NCBI GenBank assembly: GCA_025963955.1
Contig: JAOPZU010000392.1
Span: 1-8,099, forward strand
Direction of reading: 5' to 3'
From: Solirubrobacterales bacterium
Lineage (GTDB): Bacteria; Actinomycetota; Thermoleophilia; Solirubrobacterales; Solirubrobacteraceae
DNA length: 8,099 nt
Positions 1 to 6,049 of this stretch are shown piece by piece (positions within the stretch are counted from its first letter, which is position 1; every line of letters begins with the position of its first letter). A model generated the notes under the pieces. It worked only from the letters and a program-made list of their open reading frames with translations, ran no database searches and was not told where the DNA came from. The translations under genes and the position numbers were made by a program.

Positions 1-97
1 GTCCCACGTGAAGCACATCCTGCGAAAGCTGCGGGCGGCCAACCGGGCCGAAGCGGTCTCGCGCTACCTGCGCATCACGGCGCTGGACGCCGAGTGA
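1..97 (+). CDS. LuxR-family transcriptional regulator, C-terminal fragment (5' end outside window)
   Basis: Only the last 31 codons are present, reading from base 2 to a TGA at 95-97. The peptide begins SHVKHILRKLRAANRAEAV, which is the second half of the LuxR/FixJ-type helix-turn-helix (recognition helix plus dimerisation helix 4), followed by a short tail ending LDAE. It closely matches the C-termini of the two complete regulators downstream (ending at 2785 and 3933). At the DNA level roughly 85% of the first 67 bases agree with the copy beginning at 3846, so this is a third paralogue of the same family. By analogy the missing part probably carries a GAF domain, but that cannot be seen. Its 3' end overlaps the convergent ABC ATPase gene by 34 bases. 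Confidence 0.9.
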   Translation, partial: SHVKHILRKLRAANRAEAVSRYLRITALDAE

Positions 98-780
98 GGG
101 CCGAAGGCGCCGCCCACGGGGCCCGGGGCCGGCAGCTCGACGGCCTCGTCCGCCACGAGCGCGGCGAGGGCCGGGTCGCGGAGGGTGAGCAGCCAGGTCG
201 CCGCGCGCGCCGCGTTCTCCTCGCGCAGGATGGCGCACACCCGGCGCAGCGTTCCCGGGTCCAGGTCGTCGTCGAAGCCGTCCACGAGCATCAGCGGGGC
301 GCGCAGCGCGACGGCGCGGGCGAGCGCCAGGCAGCGCCGCTGCGCCGGCGCCAGCGCGTCCGGCCGGGCCTCGGCATGATCCGCCAGGCCGAAGCGCTCG
401 AGCTGCTCCTGCGCGACCGCGCCCAGGCGGCGTCCGGGGACACGGCCGGCGGCGCGCATCGGGAACTCGACGTTCTCGCGCACGCTGACGCCCGCGAAGA
501 GGCCGGCGTCCGTGCCCTGGAAGACGACGCCCATCCGGCGCTGGATCTTCTTGCGGGCGCGGCCGCGCGCGGCGGCGATGTCCCGCCCCGCGACGAGCAC
601 GGCGCCCGTGTCCGGCCGCTCGAGCCCCGCCAGCAGGCGGAAGAGCATGGTCTTGCCGCTGCCGGCCGGGCCGATCACCGCGGTCACGAGTCCCATCCGC
701 GCGCCGAGGTTCACGCCGTCCAGCACGGGTCGGCCGCCGGCCTGCTTCGTCACGTCGATCATCTCGAAGCCCCAGCCCAT
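64..780 (-). CDS. Degenerate ABC transporter ATP-binding protein, MlaF/Mkl-like (238 aa)
   Basis: A nucleotide-binding subunit of the ABC superfamily, expected to sit on the cytoplasmic face of a membrane complex. Walker A is canonical (GPAGSGKT, residues 37-44) and the Q-loop glutamine is present (VVFQ, Q88). The stretch after it (GLFAGVSVRENVEFPMR) resembles MlaF/Mkl ATPases, which energise Mce/Mla lipid transport. Three hallmark sites are changed. The signature LSGGQ reads LAPAQ (143-147). The catalytic glutamate after Walker B is glycine (LMLVDG, G168). The switch histidine is absent (LLTLRDP, about 200). The D-loop-like DLDP (172-175) remains. It may bind ATP but hydrolyse poorly. I chose the ATG at 780 because residues FEMIDVTK form the usual first strand; the frame runs open upstream to 1026 only as antisense to the neighbouring gene. 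It is divergent from the membrane protein at 819 and has no visible permease partner. Confidence 0.85.
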   Translation of the reverse strand: MGWGFEMIDVTKQAGGRPVLDGVNLGARMGLVTAVIGPAGSGKTMLFRLLAGLERPDTGAVLVAGRDIAAARGRARKKIQRRMGVVFQGTDAGLFAGVSVRENVEFPMRAAGRVPGRRLGAVAQEQLERFGLADHAEARPDALAPAQRRCLALARAVALRAPLMLVDGFDDDLDPGTLRRVCAILREENAARAATWLLTLRDPALAALVADEAVELPAPGPVGGAFGPHSASSAVMRR

Positions 781-803
781 CCGCCCATCTTCGCCCTTCT
801 CCC

Positions 804-808
804 AGGAG
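804..808 (+). promoter_or_regulatory. Shine-Dalgarno AGGAG
   Basis: AGGAG lies 10 bases before the ATG at 819 and fixes that start. It sits in the 38-base gap between two divergent start codons (780 on minus, 819 on plus). The promoters of both genes must therefore reach into each other's transcribed region. Confidence 0.7.
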
Positions 809-818
809 TCCCTGCCGC

Positions 819-1247
819 ATGAGAATCCCTGACGTCCTCCGCGCCCGCCTGCTGCTGCTGGCCGCGGCCGCCATCCTCGGCGGCCTGTCCCTGCACTGGT
901 ACACCGCGTCCGTGGCCGACATCGAGGTGCCGGGGGCGCGCACAGGATGGGAGGCGCTCGGGGTGCTCGACGTCTACCTGCTGCTGCTCGCGCTCGCGTG
1001 CATCGCGTTCGCACCGCTGCGCTCACGCGCGCCCCGGCAGCTCGACGCCCTGCGCCTGGGACTGACAGCGGCCGGGACGCTCGGCGTCGCGGCGGTCGTC
1101 TACCGCATCGTGTCGCCGCCGGGCGGGGCGCTGCCGGGGTTCGTGGCGGTCTCGTCGGTGTCCGTCGGCCCCTTCGTCACGCTCGCGGGAGTGGTGCTCG
1201 TCGTGGCCTTGGCGCGACCCTCGGAGGACATGCCCTTGCGGGCCTGA
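819..1247 (+). CDS. Small integral membrane protein of unknown function, four predicted helices (142 aa)
   Basis: I do not recognise the family. Hydrophobic segments at about residues 9-27, 48-66, 77-97 and 107-132 suggest four transmembrane helices. A short loop after helix 1 holds WYTASVADIEVPG and TGWEALGVLD. The tail is short and polar (RPSEDMPLRA). The layout of a polar Trp-containing loop followed by 'TGWEA' and a long Leu-rich helix recalls uncharacterised actinobacterial membrane proteins, from memory only. The start has a good Shine-Dalgarno (804-808). The gene is divergent from the degenerate ABC ATPase, so the two could be functionally linked, but four short helices do not look like an MlaE-type permease. 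Its last 148 bases overlap the convergent gene ending at 1100, and helix 4 lies wholly inside the overlap, which favours this frame as the real coding one there. Confidence 0.75.
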   Translation: MRIPDVLRARLLLLAAAAILGGLSLHWYTASVADIEVPGARTGWEALGVLDVYLLLLALACIAFAPLRSRAPRQLDALRLGLTAAGTLGVAAVVYRIVSPPGGALPGFVAVSSVSVGPFVTLAGVVLVVALARPSEDMPLRA

Positions 1248-1576
1248 CCCTCCTCGGACTCCAGGTACTCCAGGCGGTACTTGCGGCGCTGGTGCTCCCG
1301 GCGCTTCTCGATGGCGGCTCGGTGCCGCGGGCTGCCCTTCTGGCGCAGCGTCACGGCGCTGGCGATGACCGGGCCGAAGACGAGCGCGTACGTCCCGATG
1401 ACGAGCGTGTACATGAACCATCCCGCGCCGCCGAGCCGACTCACCAGGCCGACCCCGCCCACGGCACCCGCCAGGAAGAGGACGCCGGCGAAGATCAGCA
1501 GCGCGACGCTCGAGACGTTGTTGAAGATGTCGGAGAACCCGGTGCTGAGCCGTCCGCGCTTGCGCTCCTCGTCCAT
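1100..1576 (-). CDS. Hypothetical two-helix membrane protein with basic cytoplasmic tail (158 aa)
   Basis: Unknown family. A charged N-terminus (MDEERKRGR) precedes two hydrophobic segments at about residues 22-47 and 52-77. A strongly basic, probably helical stretch (about 79-106, including RREHQRRKYRLEYLESE) follows, and then a low-complexity Thr/Ser/Pro/Gly tail. The composition changes at about residue 110, exactly where the frame enters the antisense of the convergent gene ending at 1247. The last 48 residues may therefore be an incidental extension without conserved function. An in-frame TAG lies two codons upstream of the ATG at 1576, so this is the first possible start. No properly spaced Shine-Dalgarno is seen (AGGGG directly abuts the ATG), compatible with leaderless translation. 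It is divergent from the regulator starting at 1703. The body looks real; the true C-terminus is uncertain. Confidence 0.65.
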   Translation of the reverse strand: MDEERKRGRLSTGFSDIFNNVSSVALLIFAGVLFLAGAVGGVGLVSRLGGAGWFMYTLVIGTYALVFGPVIASAVTLRQKGSPRHRAAIEKRREHQRRKYRLEYLESEEGQARKGMSSEGRAKATTSTTPASVTKGPTDTDETATNPGSAPPGGDTMR

Positions 1577-1702
1577 CCCCTAGTTGTACCGCTTCGAGCC
1601 GTTCGCGGAACCTGCTTTGCGTCCGGACTGGCAGCGCTGATGCACGATCTCCCCGCGGAGGCCGGTAGCATCGCCTCCCACGCCTGGAGGAGGGCGAGTG
1701 TC
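1577..1702. promoter_or_regulatory. Divergent promoter region between membrane-protein and regulator genes
   Basis: This 126-base gap is the longest non-coding stretch in the window and must hold promoters for both flanking genes. On the plus strand TAGCAT (1666-1671) fits a TANNNT -10 element, placing transcription start near 1678, but no convincing -35 is visible. On the minus strand TACAAC (1588-1583) is an imperfect -10 whose predicted start falls on or next to the ATG at 1576, consistent with a leaderless message. I found no clear inverted repeat that could serve as a LuxR-type operator. The promoter elements are inferred by eye and weak. Confidence 0.4.
1686..1694 (+). promoter_or_regulatory. 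Strong Shine-Dalgarno GGAGGAGGG deciding the regulator start
   Basis: The purine-rich run GGAGGAGGG lies 8 bases before the ATG at 1703. It decides the start of the first complete GAF-LuxR gene, whose frame is open without a stop back to 947 but only across antisense and intergenic sequence. Confidence 0.8.
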
Positions 1703-2785
1703 ATGGCCGTCTCTGTCCCGCCGCCCGTACACGAAGCACCGAGCGACCCCGCGTCGACGATCGTCGAACGCGACCGCCTGTCCGCGCAGCTGCGGTCCGG
1801 CCGACACCGCTCGCCCGCCGTCCTGGCCCAGCAGATCCGGGAGCTCGAGCGCGCCACGCGCAAGCTCCGCGGCGGCACGGACGAACCGGACGCCCAGCGG
1901 CGGATGAGCACGCTCGTCGCGATCAACGCCGCCATCGGGCGGCTGCAGGCGCTGGAGGGAACGGCCGCCGTCATCGAGGCGGCGCCGGCCGAGCTGTGTC
2001 GCAGCTGCGGCTTCAGCCGCGCGATGATCTCGCGGGTGCGCGGCTCGCGCTGGGTGCCGGAGGTGCTCCACGTGACGGAGACCGCGCCGGTCATCGAGGA
2101 CTTCATGTCCTACGTGGGCAGGTCCGAGATCCCCCTGGAGCACATGCTGCTGGAGACGGACCTCGTGCGGCGACGGGTGCCCGCGCTCGTGCGCGACGCC
2201 CGGAACGACCCGCGCACGTTCAAGGAGATCGTCGACGTCTCGCAGTCGACGTCTTACGCGGCCTCGCCGATCATGCCCACGCGCCGGGTCATCGGCTTCT
2301 TCCACGTCGACCGGCCGGAGGGCCCGCCGCTCGACGAGACCGACCGCGACAACCTGTGGGCCTTCGCCGAGCACTTCGGGCTGCTGTTCGAGCGCGTGAT
2401 CCTCATCGAGCGGCTGGAGCGCCAGCGCGCGCAGATCCACTCGACGCTCATGGAGGCGGCGGCCGTCGTCAACGACCTGTGCAGCGGCGAGCTCGAGCTG
2501 ACCCGCACCGAGCACCCGGTGGAGGTGCGGGCGGCGCACGGGCGCAGCGGCGGGCGCCCGTCGGCGCTCGCCTCGCTGCTGTCGGCGCGCGAGCGGGAGG
2601 TCCTGGAGCTCGTGGCGTCGGGGGCGACGAACACAGCGGTGGCCGAGCAGCTCGTCATCAGCCAGGGCACCGTCAAGTCCCACGTCAAGCGCATCCTGCG
2701 CAAGCTGCACGTCGCCAACCGGGCCGAGGCCGTCGCGCGGTACCTGCAGCTGCTGCGGCTCGAGGGCGACGAGGACTCCGCGTGA
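1703..2785 (+). CDS. GAF-domain LuxR-family transcriptional regulator (360 aa)
   Basis: A cytoplasmic DNA-binding regulator. Residues 1-68 are polar, with a possible coiled coil at about 20-57 (ERDRLSAQL, IRELERATRKLR). About 70-235 looks like a GAF-type sensory domain, including the strand pair around YAASPIMPTRRVIGFFHVDR near 185-204. A long signalling helix follows (FERVILIERLERQRAQ, 229-244). The C-terminal LuxR helix-turn-helix spans about 293-354: LSAREREVLELVASG, then recognition helix QGTVKSHVKRILRKL. There is no receiver domain or phosphoacceptor, so control probably comes from a ligand or partner at the GAF domain. A CRSC pair (C99, C102) sits early in the GAF; any redox or metal role is speculation. 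Its TGA overlaps the GTG of the next regulator, implying translational coupling. The start is fixed by the Shine-Dalgarno at 1686-1694. Confidence 0.9.
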   Translation: MAVSVPPPVHEAPSDPASTIVERDRLSAQLRSGRHRSPAVLAQQIRELERATRKLRGGTDEPDAQRRMSTLVAINAAIGRLQALEGTAAVIEAAPAELCRSCGFSRAMISRVRGSRWVPEVLHVTETAPVIEDFMSYVGRSEIPLEHMLLETDLVRRRVPALVRDARNDPRTFKEIVDVSQSTSYAASPIMPTRRVIGFFHVDRPEGPPLDETDRDNLWAFAEHFGLLFERVILIERLERQRAQIHSTLMEAAAVVNDLCSGELELTRTEHPVEVRAAHGRSGGRPSALASLLSAREREVLELVASGATNTAVAEQLVISQGTVKSHVKRILRKLHVANRAEAVARYLQLLRLEGDEDSA

Positions 2786-3933
2786 GCCTGCGCCCGCGCG
2801 TCCGCACCGACCGGCCGCGCCGCCTGACCACAGAGGAGCGCCTCGCGCAGCTGCCGGGGCGGGCGACGGCGCTGCTCGGCGCGGGCTGGGAGGAGCGCCC
2901 CCCGCAGGCGCAGGCAGGCGCGAACGTGGCGTCCGCGGTGCTCGCGGCGGTGCTCGCCCACCTCGACGCGACCCAGCCGGACCACACCACCACCGCCCTG
3001 CCGGAGCTCGCGGTGCTCGCCGCGGACGCACTCGAGCTCGACGACCTCGTCCGCCGCCAGGTGGAGACCCGGCGGCGGGCGTTGTCGGTCGCGGTCGACG
3101 AGTCCCTCAGCCGCCTGCGTCGCTTCCAGACCTCCGCCGAGCTCGTGGACGCGGCCTGCCGGGAGGCCGCGCAGGCGTGCGGTCTGGAGCGCGTGCTCAT
3201 GAGCCGGATCGTCGACGACAGCTGGCACCCGTGGATGGCCTTCTTCCAGGACGACGAGGCCGGCGCCCGGGCGCTGGAGGGCGCGCGGGCCGACGGCATC
3301 CCGCTGGACCAGCTGCCGCACGAGCGAGCGGTGCTCGAGACCCGCCGCCCGATGGGGGTGGTCGTCGAGGCCGAGGAGACCGCGCTGCCGCTCGCGAGCC
3401 GCACGGGGAGCAGCGCGTACGTGCTGGTCCCCCTGACGCCGGCCGGCCGGGTCGTCGGCTTCATGCACGGCGACCACGGCAGCGACGGACGTCCGGTCGA
3501 CGACGAGGACCGCGACATCCTGTGGATGTTCGCCGAGGCGTTCGGGCGGATCTACGAGCGCGTGATCCTGCTCGAGCGGATGGCCCGCCAGCGCGCCCAC
3601 GTCCGCGAGTCCTTCGAGGTCGTCGAGACCTTCATGACCGACCTGGCCACGAGCGACATCGAGCTCGTCCGCGAGGACGTCCCCACCCCGGGCCACGACA
3701 CGGACGGCGAGAGCGCCTCGGACGCCGCCCGCGCCATCGACGCGCTGCTCACCGACCGCGAGCGCGAGGTCATGGAGATGATGCTCCACGGCTACACGAA
3801 CCACGTCATCGCGGAGCGCCTCGTCATCAAGGAGGGGACGGTGAAGTCCCACGTGAAGCACATCCTCCGAAAGGTCGGCGCGGCCAACCGCACCGAGGCG
3901 ATCTCGCGGTACGCCGGCGCAGTACGGGACTAA
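2782..3933 (+). CDS. GAF-domain LuxR-family transcriptional regulator, second tandem paralogue (383 aa)
   Basis: Same architecture as its upstream neighbour, with a longer N-terminal region (about 108 residues, Ala/Leu-rich and helical). A GAF-like domain covers about 110-265 (SSAYVLVPLTPAGRVVGFMHGD near 210-231). The shared helix DRDILWMFAEAFGRIYERVI (244-263) and a LuxR helix-turn-helix (323-383: LTDREREVMEMMLHG, then EGTVKSHVKHILRKV) follow. The sensory regions differ far more than the DNA-binding helices, so the two proteins could read different signals yet bind similar sites, or form heterodimers; this is inference. The start is GTG at 2782, overlapping the upstream TGA as GTGA, with GAGG at 2771-2774 seven bases before it. 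The frame is open further upstream only as a shadow of the previous gene. Its TAA shares bases with the TAG of the convergent oxidoreductase gene. Confidence 0.9.
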   Translation: MSLRPRVRTDRPRRLTTEERLAQLPGRATALLGAGWEERPPQAQAGANVASAVLAAVLAHLDATQPDHTTTALPELAVLAADALELDDLVRRQVETRRRALSVAVDESLSRLRRFQTSAELVDAACREAAQACGLERVLMSRIVDDSWHPWMAFFQDDEAGARALEGARADGIPLDQLPHERAVLETRRPMGVVVEAEETALPLASRTGSSAYVLVPLTPAGRVVGFMHGDHGSDGRPVDDEDRDILWMFAEAFGRIYERVILLERMARQRAHVRESFEVVETFMTDLATSDIELVREDVPTPGHDTDGESASDAARAIDALLTDREREVMEMMLHGYTNHVIAERLVIKEGTVKSHVKHILRKVGAANRTEAISRYAGAVRD

Positions 3934-4853
3934 CCGAGCAGGGCCCGGACGCGCGCCAGGCCCTCCACCTGGTTCACGTGGTCCGGGTTCGCGGTGGCGA
4001 GGCTGAACCCCGTGACCCCGGCCTGGCGGTACTCCTCCACCCGCGCGGCCACCGTCTCCGCGTCCCCCACGAGGGTCCACTTGCGGACCTTGTCGTAGGG
4101 CATGCGGTACTGCGCCTTGATGAGCTCGGCGGCCTGGTCGTGGCCGGCCTCCGCGTCGTCGGTCACGTTGGCGAAGGCGACGAGGACCACCCCGGGCGCC
4201 GGCCGGCCGAGGGCCTGGGCCTCCTCGCGCAGGCGGCCGGCGTACTCGGCGACCGTCGACGGGTCCATCCACATCGGCATCCACGCGTCGCCGAGGCGGG
4301 CGGCCCGGGAGAGGGCCGCGTCGGAGCGGCCACCGACCAGGACGGGCGGCATCCGCTCCGGGACCGGGGCGAGGCCGTCGCAGTCGACGCGCTGGTGGCC
4401 GTCGTGCTCGACGCGGCCGCCCGCCATGAGCCGGGGCAGCAGCTCGAGGGCCTCGTCCAGGCGCTTGCCGCGCTCCTTCTTGTTCACGCCCGCGGCGCGG
4501 AACTCGGCCTCGATCTCCCCGCCGAGGCCGACGCCGAGCAGCAGCCGCTCGGGGGCGAGGACCGCGAGGGACGAGAGCTGCTTCGCGAGCTGCGTGGTGT
4601 TCCGCAGGACCGGGTTGAGGATCGCTGTCCCGAGCTTCACGCGCTCGGTCGCCCCGGCCACGGCCGCGAGCGTCGTCACCGACTCGAGGATCGGGCGGTG
4701 GAAGATGAGGTGGTCGGGCACCCAGACGTGGTCCAGGCCCGCGGCCTCGGCGGCGCGCGCAACCTCGAGGACCGGGGTTCCGACGCCGAACGCGTCGACG
4801 CACGGCAGGGCGACGCCGATGCCGTCCCAGGGGTGGGTGGTGTTCAGGGACAT
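3930..4853 (-). CDS. LLM-class flavin- or F420-dependent oxidoreductase (307 aa)
   Basis: A luciferase-like monooxygenase family protein (TIM barrel, PF00296 type) using FMN or F420; the substrate is unknown. Family features in order: the early segment EAAGLDHVWVPDHLIF (36-51), the strand VKLGTAILNPVLRN (72-85), the helix and strand ending APERLLLGVGLGG (100-112), KERGKRLDEALELL (126-139), and a late PPVLVGGRSDAALSRAARLGDAW stretch with the glycine-rich loop typical of the family. Length is normal for the F420-type branch. The ATG at 4853 has AGGAGG seven bases upstream (4866-4861). It overlaps the preceding CoA-transferase gene by 10 bases and is the last gene of the operon. It may act as a monooxygenase or F420-dependent reductase on an acyl-CoA-pathway intermediate; cofactor choice cannot be decided here. 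Its stop overlaps that of the convergent regulator, leaving no room for a terminator between them. Confidence 0.88.
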   Translation of the reverse strand: MSLNTTHPWDGIGVALPCVDAFGVGTPVLEVARAAEAAGLDHVWVPDHLIFHRPILESVTTLAAVAGATERVKLGTAILNPVLRNTTQLAKQLSSLAVLAPERLLLGVGLGGEIEAEFRAAGVNKKERGKRLDEALELLPRLMAGGRVEHDGHQRVDCDGLAPVPERMPPVLVGGRSDAALSRAARLGDAWMPMWMDPSTVAEYAGRLREEAQALGRPAPGVVLVAFANVTDDAEAGHDQAAELIKAQYRMPYDKVRKWTLVGDAETVAARVEEYRQAGVTGFSLATANPDHVNQVEGLARVRALLG

Positions 4854-6049
4854 GGAGGGACCTCCTGGATTGCGGGCGAAAGCTCGGTGAGCGCCGCGCG
4901 CCGCGCGGCGTCCGTCAGTCCTCTGAGGGAGCGGGCGCCGTGCTCGGTGACGACCCAGTCGACGTCGGCGCGCGGGACGCTCAGCGGGCCGTCGAGCCGC
5001 TCGACGATCCCGGCCGAGCGCAGCGCGATGATCGGCGTGCCGCCGCCCGCGGCCGCCCCGCGCAGGAAGTCGCCCTGCCCGCCGATCGCGCCGATCCGCC
5101 GAGGGCCTATCGCCTCGTTGCCGACGTTGCCGTCGAGGTCCACCTGGAGGGCGCCGTTGATCGTGGCCAGGCGCCCGGCCCGCAGGATGTCCCCCGGAGC
5201 ATGGGTCCGGCTCGTCGCCCGGAAGACGATGTCGGTGCGGCCGTCGAGCGCGTCGAGCATCGCCGCCGACCCGAGGGCGGCGCCCGTGACGGTGAGTCCG
5301 GTGTCCGGAGCGGCCTTGCGAGCGTTGGTGACGACGCCGGCGTCGATGAGCGCCAACACGCCGTCGGTGATCATGCCGCCGTGGACGCCGAGATCGCGGT
5401 GCCCGGCGAGGGCGCCGAGGATGGCCTCGGGCAGGGCGCCGACCCCGAGCTGGATCGTGTCGCCGTCCCGGACGAGGGCGGCCACGTGCTCGGCGATGCG
5501 GGCCTCGACCGGTCCGGGCGCCGGAGTGGGGCCCGTCGCGAGCTCGCGGTCGGTGTGAAGCACGGCGGTCAGCTCGTCGTAGGCCACGCTCGCGCCGGCG
5601 GTCCGGGGGCAGCGGGCGTTCACTTCGGCGATGACCACGCGAGCGTGCGGCAGCGCGTCCACGAGGTACTCCGCCGCCGGGCCGAAGCTGCACCGGCCCT
5701 CCGCGTCCGGCGGCGAGAGCTGCACGAGCAGCACGTCGCCCGGGAGGCGGCCCGCCGCGAACAGCGCGGGAAGCGCGGAGTAGTTGCAGGCGATGACCTC
5801 CAGGCCGGGCACGCGCCCGACCCGGCCGAGGCCGCCGTAGGAGCGCACCTGGATCCCGGCCGCCGCGGCGGCCGAGAAGACGTCGGTGTAGCTCATCCCC
5901 GCGAACAGGCGCAGGCCGTCGGTCCCGCTCGCGATCACCGCCTCCACGAGCGCGGTCGGCTCGGCGCAGCACTGGCCGACCGCGACGCCGTCCCCGGGCC
6001 GCAACCAGCGGCCGAGGTCGGGCGCCGCGGGGTCCAGTGCTACAGGCAC
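4844..6049 (-). CDS. Acetyl-CoA hydrolase / CoA-transferase family protein lacking the usual catalytic Glu (401 aa)
   Basis: Belongs to the acetyl-CoA hydrolase/4-hydroxybutyrate CoA-transferase family, which moves CoA between acyl groups through a glutamyl-CoA intermediate. The N-terminal half includes DVLLVQLSPPDAEGRCSFGP (105-124). The C-terminal half includes the oxyanion loop GVGALPEAI (202-210), INGALQVDLDGNVGNE, the conserved GGQGDFLRGA loop and the late VVTEHGARSLRGL segment. Where family members such as clostridial 4-hydroxybutyrate CoA-transferase carry the nucleophile in H-T-E-M, this protein reads HGGM (223-226), so G225 replaces the glutamate. It may be an altered-chemistry hydrolase, a CoA-binding protein or a distinct subfamily. 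Start: GTG at 6049, the only sensible in-frame start before the core (MPVALDPAAPD). It overlaps the thiolase by 10 bases and the downstream oxidoreductase by 10 bases, so translation is likely coupled. The frame is open upstream to 6979 only as a shadow of the thiolase. Confidence 0.85.
   Translation of the reverse strand: MPVALDPAAPDLGRWLRPGDGVAVGQCCAEPTALVEAVIASGTDGLRLFAGMSYTDVFSAAAAAGIQVRSYGGLGRVGRVPGLEVIACNYSALPALFAAGRLPGDVLLVQLSPPDAEGRCSFGPAAEYLVDALPHARVVIAEVNARCPRTAGASVAYDELTAVLHTDRELATGPTPAPGPVEARIAEHVAALVRDGDTIQLGVGALPEAILGALAGHRDLGVHGGMITDGVLALIDAGVVTNARKAAPDTGLTVTGAALGSAAMLDALDGRTDIVFRATSRTHAPGDILRAGRLATINGALQVDLDGNVGNEAIGPRRIGAIGGQGDFLRGAAAGGGTPIIALRSAGIVERLDGPLSVPRADVDWVVTEHGARSLRGLTDAARRAALTELSPAIQEVPPCP
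4861..4866 (-). promoter_or_regulatory. Shine-Dalgarno AGGAGG for the LLM oxidoreductase
   Basis: On the minus strand a full AGGAGG lies 7 bases before the ATG at 4853, inside the last codons of the CoA-transferase. It is the strongest internal ribosome site of the operon and suggests independent re-initiation for the last gene. Confidence 0.8.
4892..4910. repeat. Perfect GC inverted repeat, 8-bp stem and 3-base loop
   Basis: CGCCGCGC (4892-4899) and GCGCGGCG (4903-4910) are exact reverse complements around a 3-base loop. The element lies within the CoA-transferase coding region, about 40 bases before the LLM gene. It has no T-run, so it is not a canonical terminator. It encodes the ordinary residues AARRA and may be only a by-product of GC-rich codons, or may influence mRNA structure before the last cistron. 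Confidence 0.35.

Noticed and set aside
64..780. ABC ATPase considered a pseudogene
   Set aside because: There is no frameshift or internal stop, length is near normal, and Walker A, Q-loop and D-loop are kept. Selective motif changes fit specialised function at least as well as decay.
94..822. Plus-strand open frame opposite the ABC ATPase
   Set aside because: It has no recognisable domain and is antisense to a gene with Walker A and Q-loop motifs.
947..1702. Long upstream in-frame extension of the first GAF-LuxR gene
   Set aside because: The extension crosses two other genes and an intergenic region with low-complexity translation. The strong Shine-Dalgarno at 1686-1694 and the paralogue's length support the ATG at 1703.
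2254..4803. 849-codon open frame on the minus strand
   Set aside because: Its translation is Arg/Ala/Gly-rich and lies antisense to both regulators and out of frame with the LLM gene; both of those have clear family motifs.
4892..4910. GC hairpin considered as a transcription terminator
   Set aside because: It has no following T-run on either strand and lies inside coding sequence of an operon whose next gene overlaps; kept only as a repeat.
3177..5558. 793-codon open frame on the plus strand
   Set aside because: It spans the end of the second regulator and runs antisense through the oxidoreductase and CoA-transferase. Its product is Arg/Gly/Pro-rich low complexity with no motif, a typical shadow in very GC-rich DNA.
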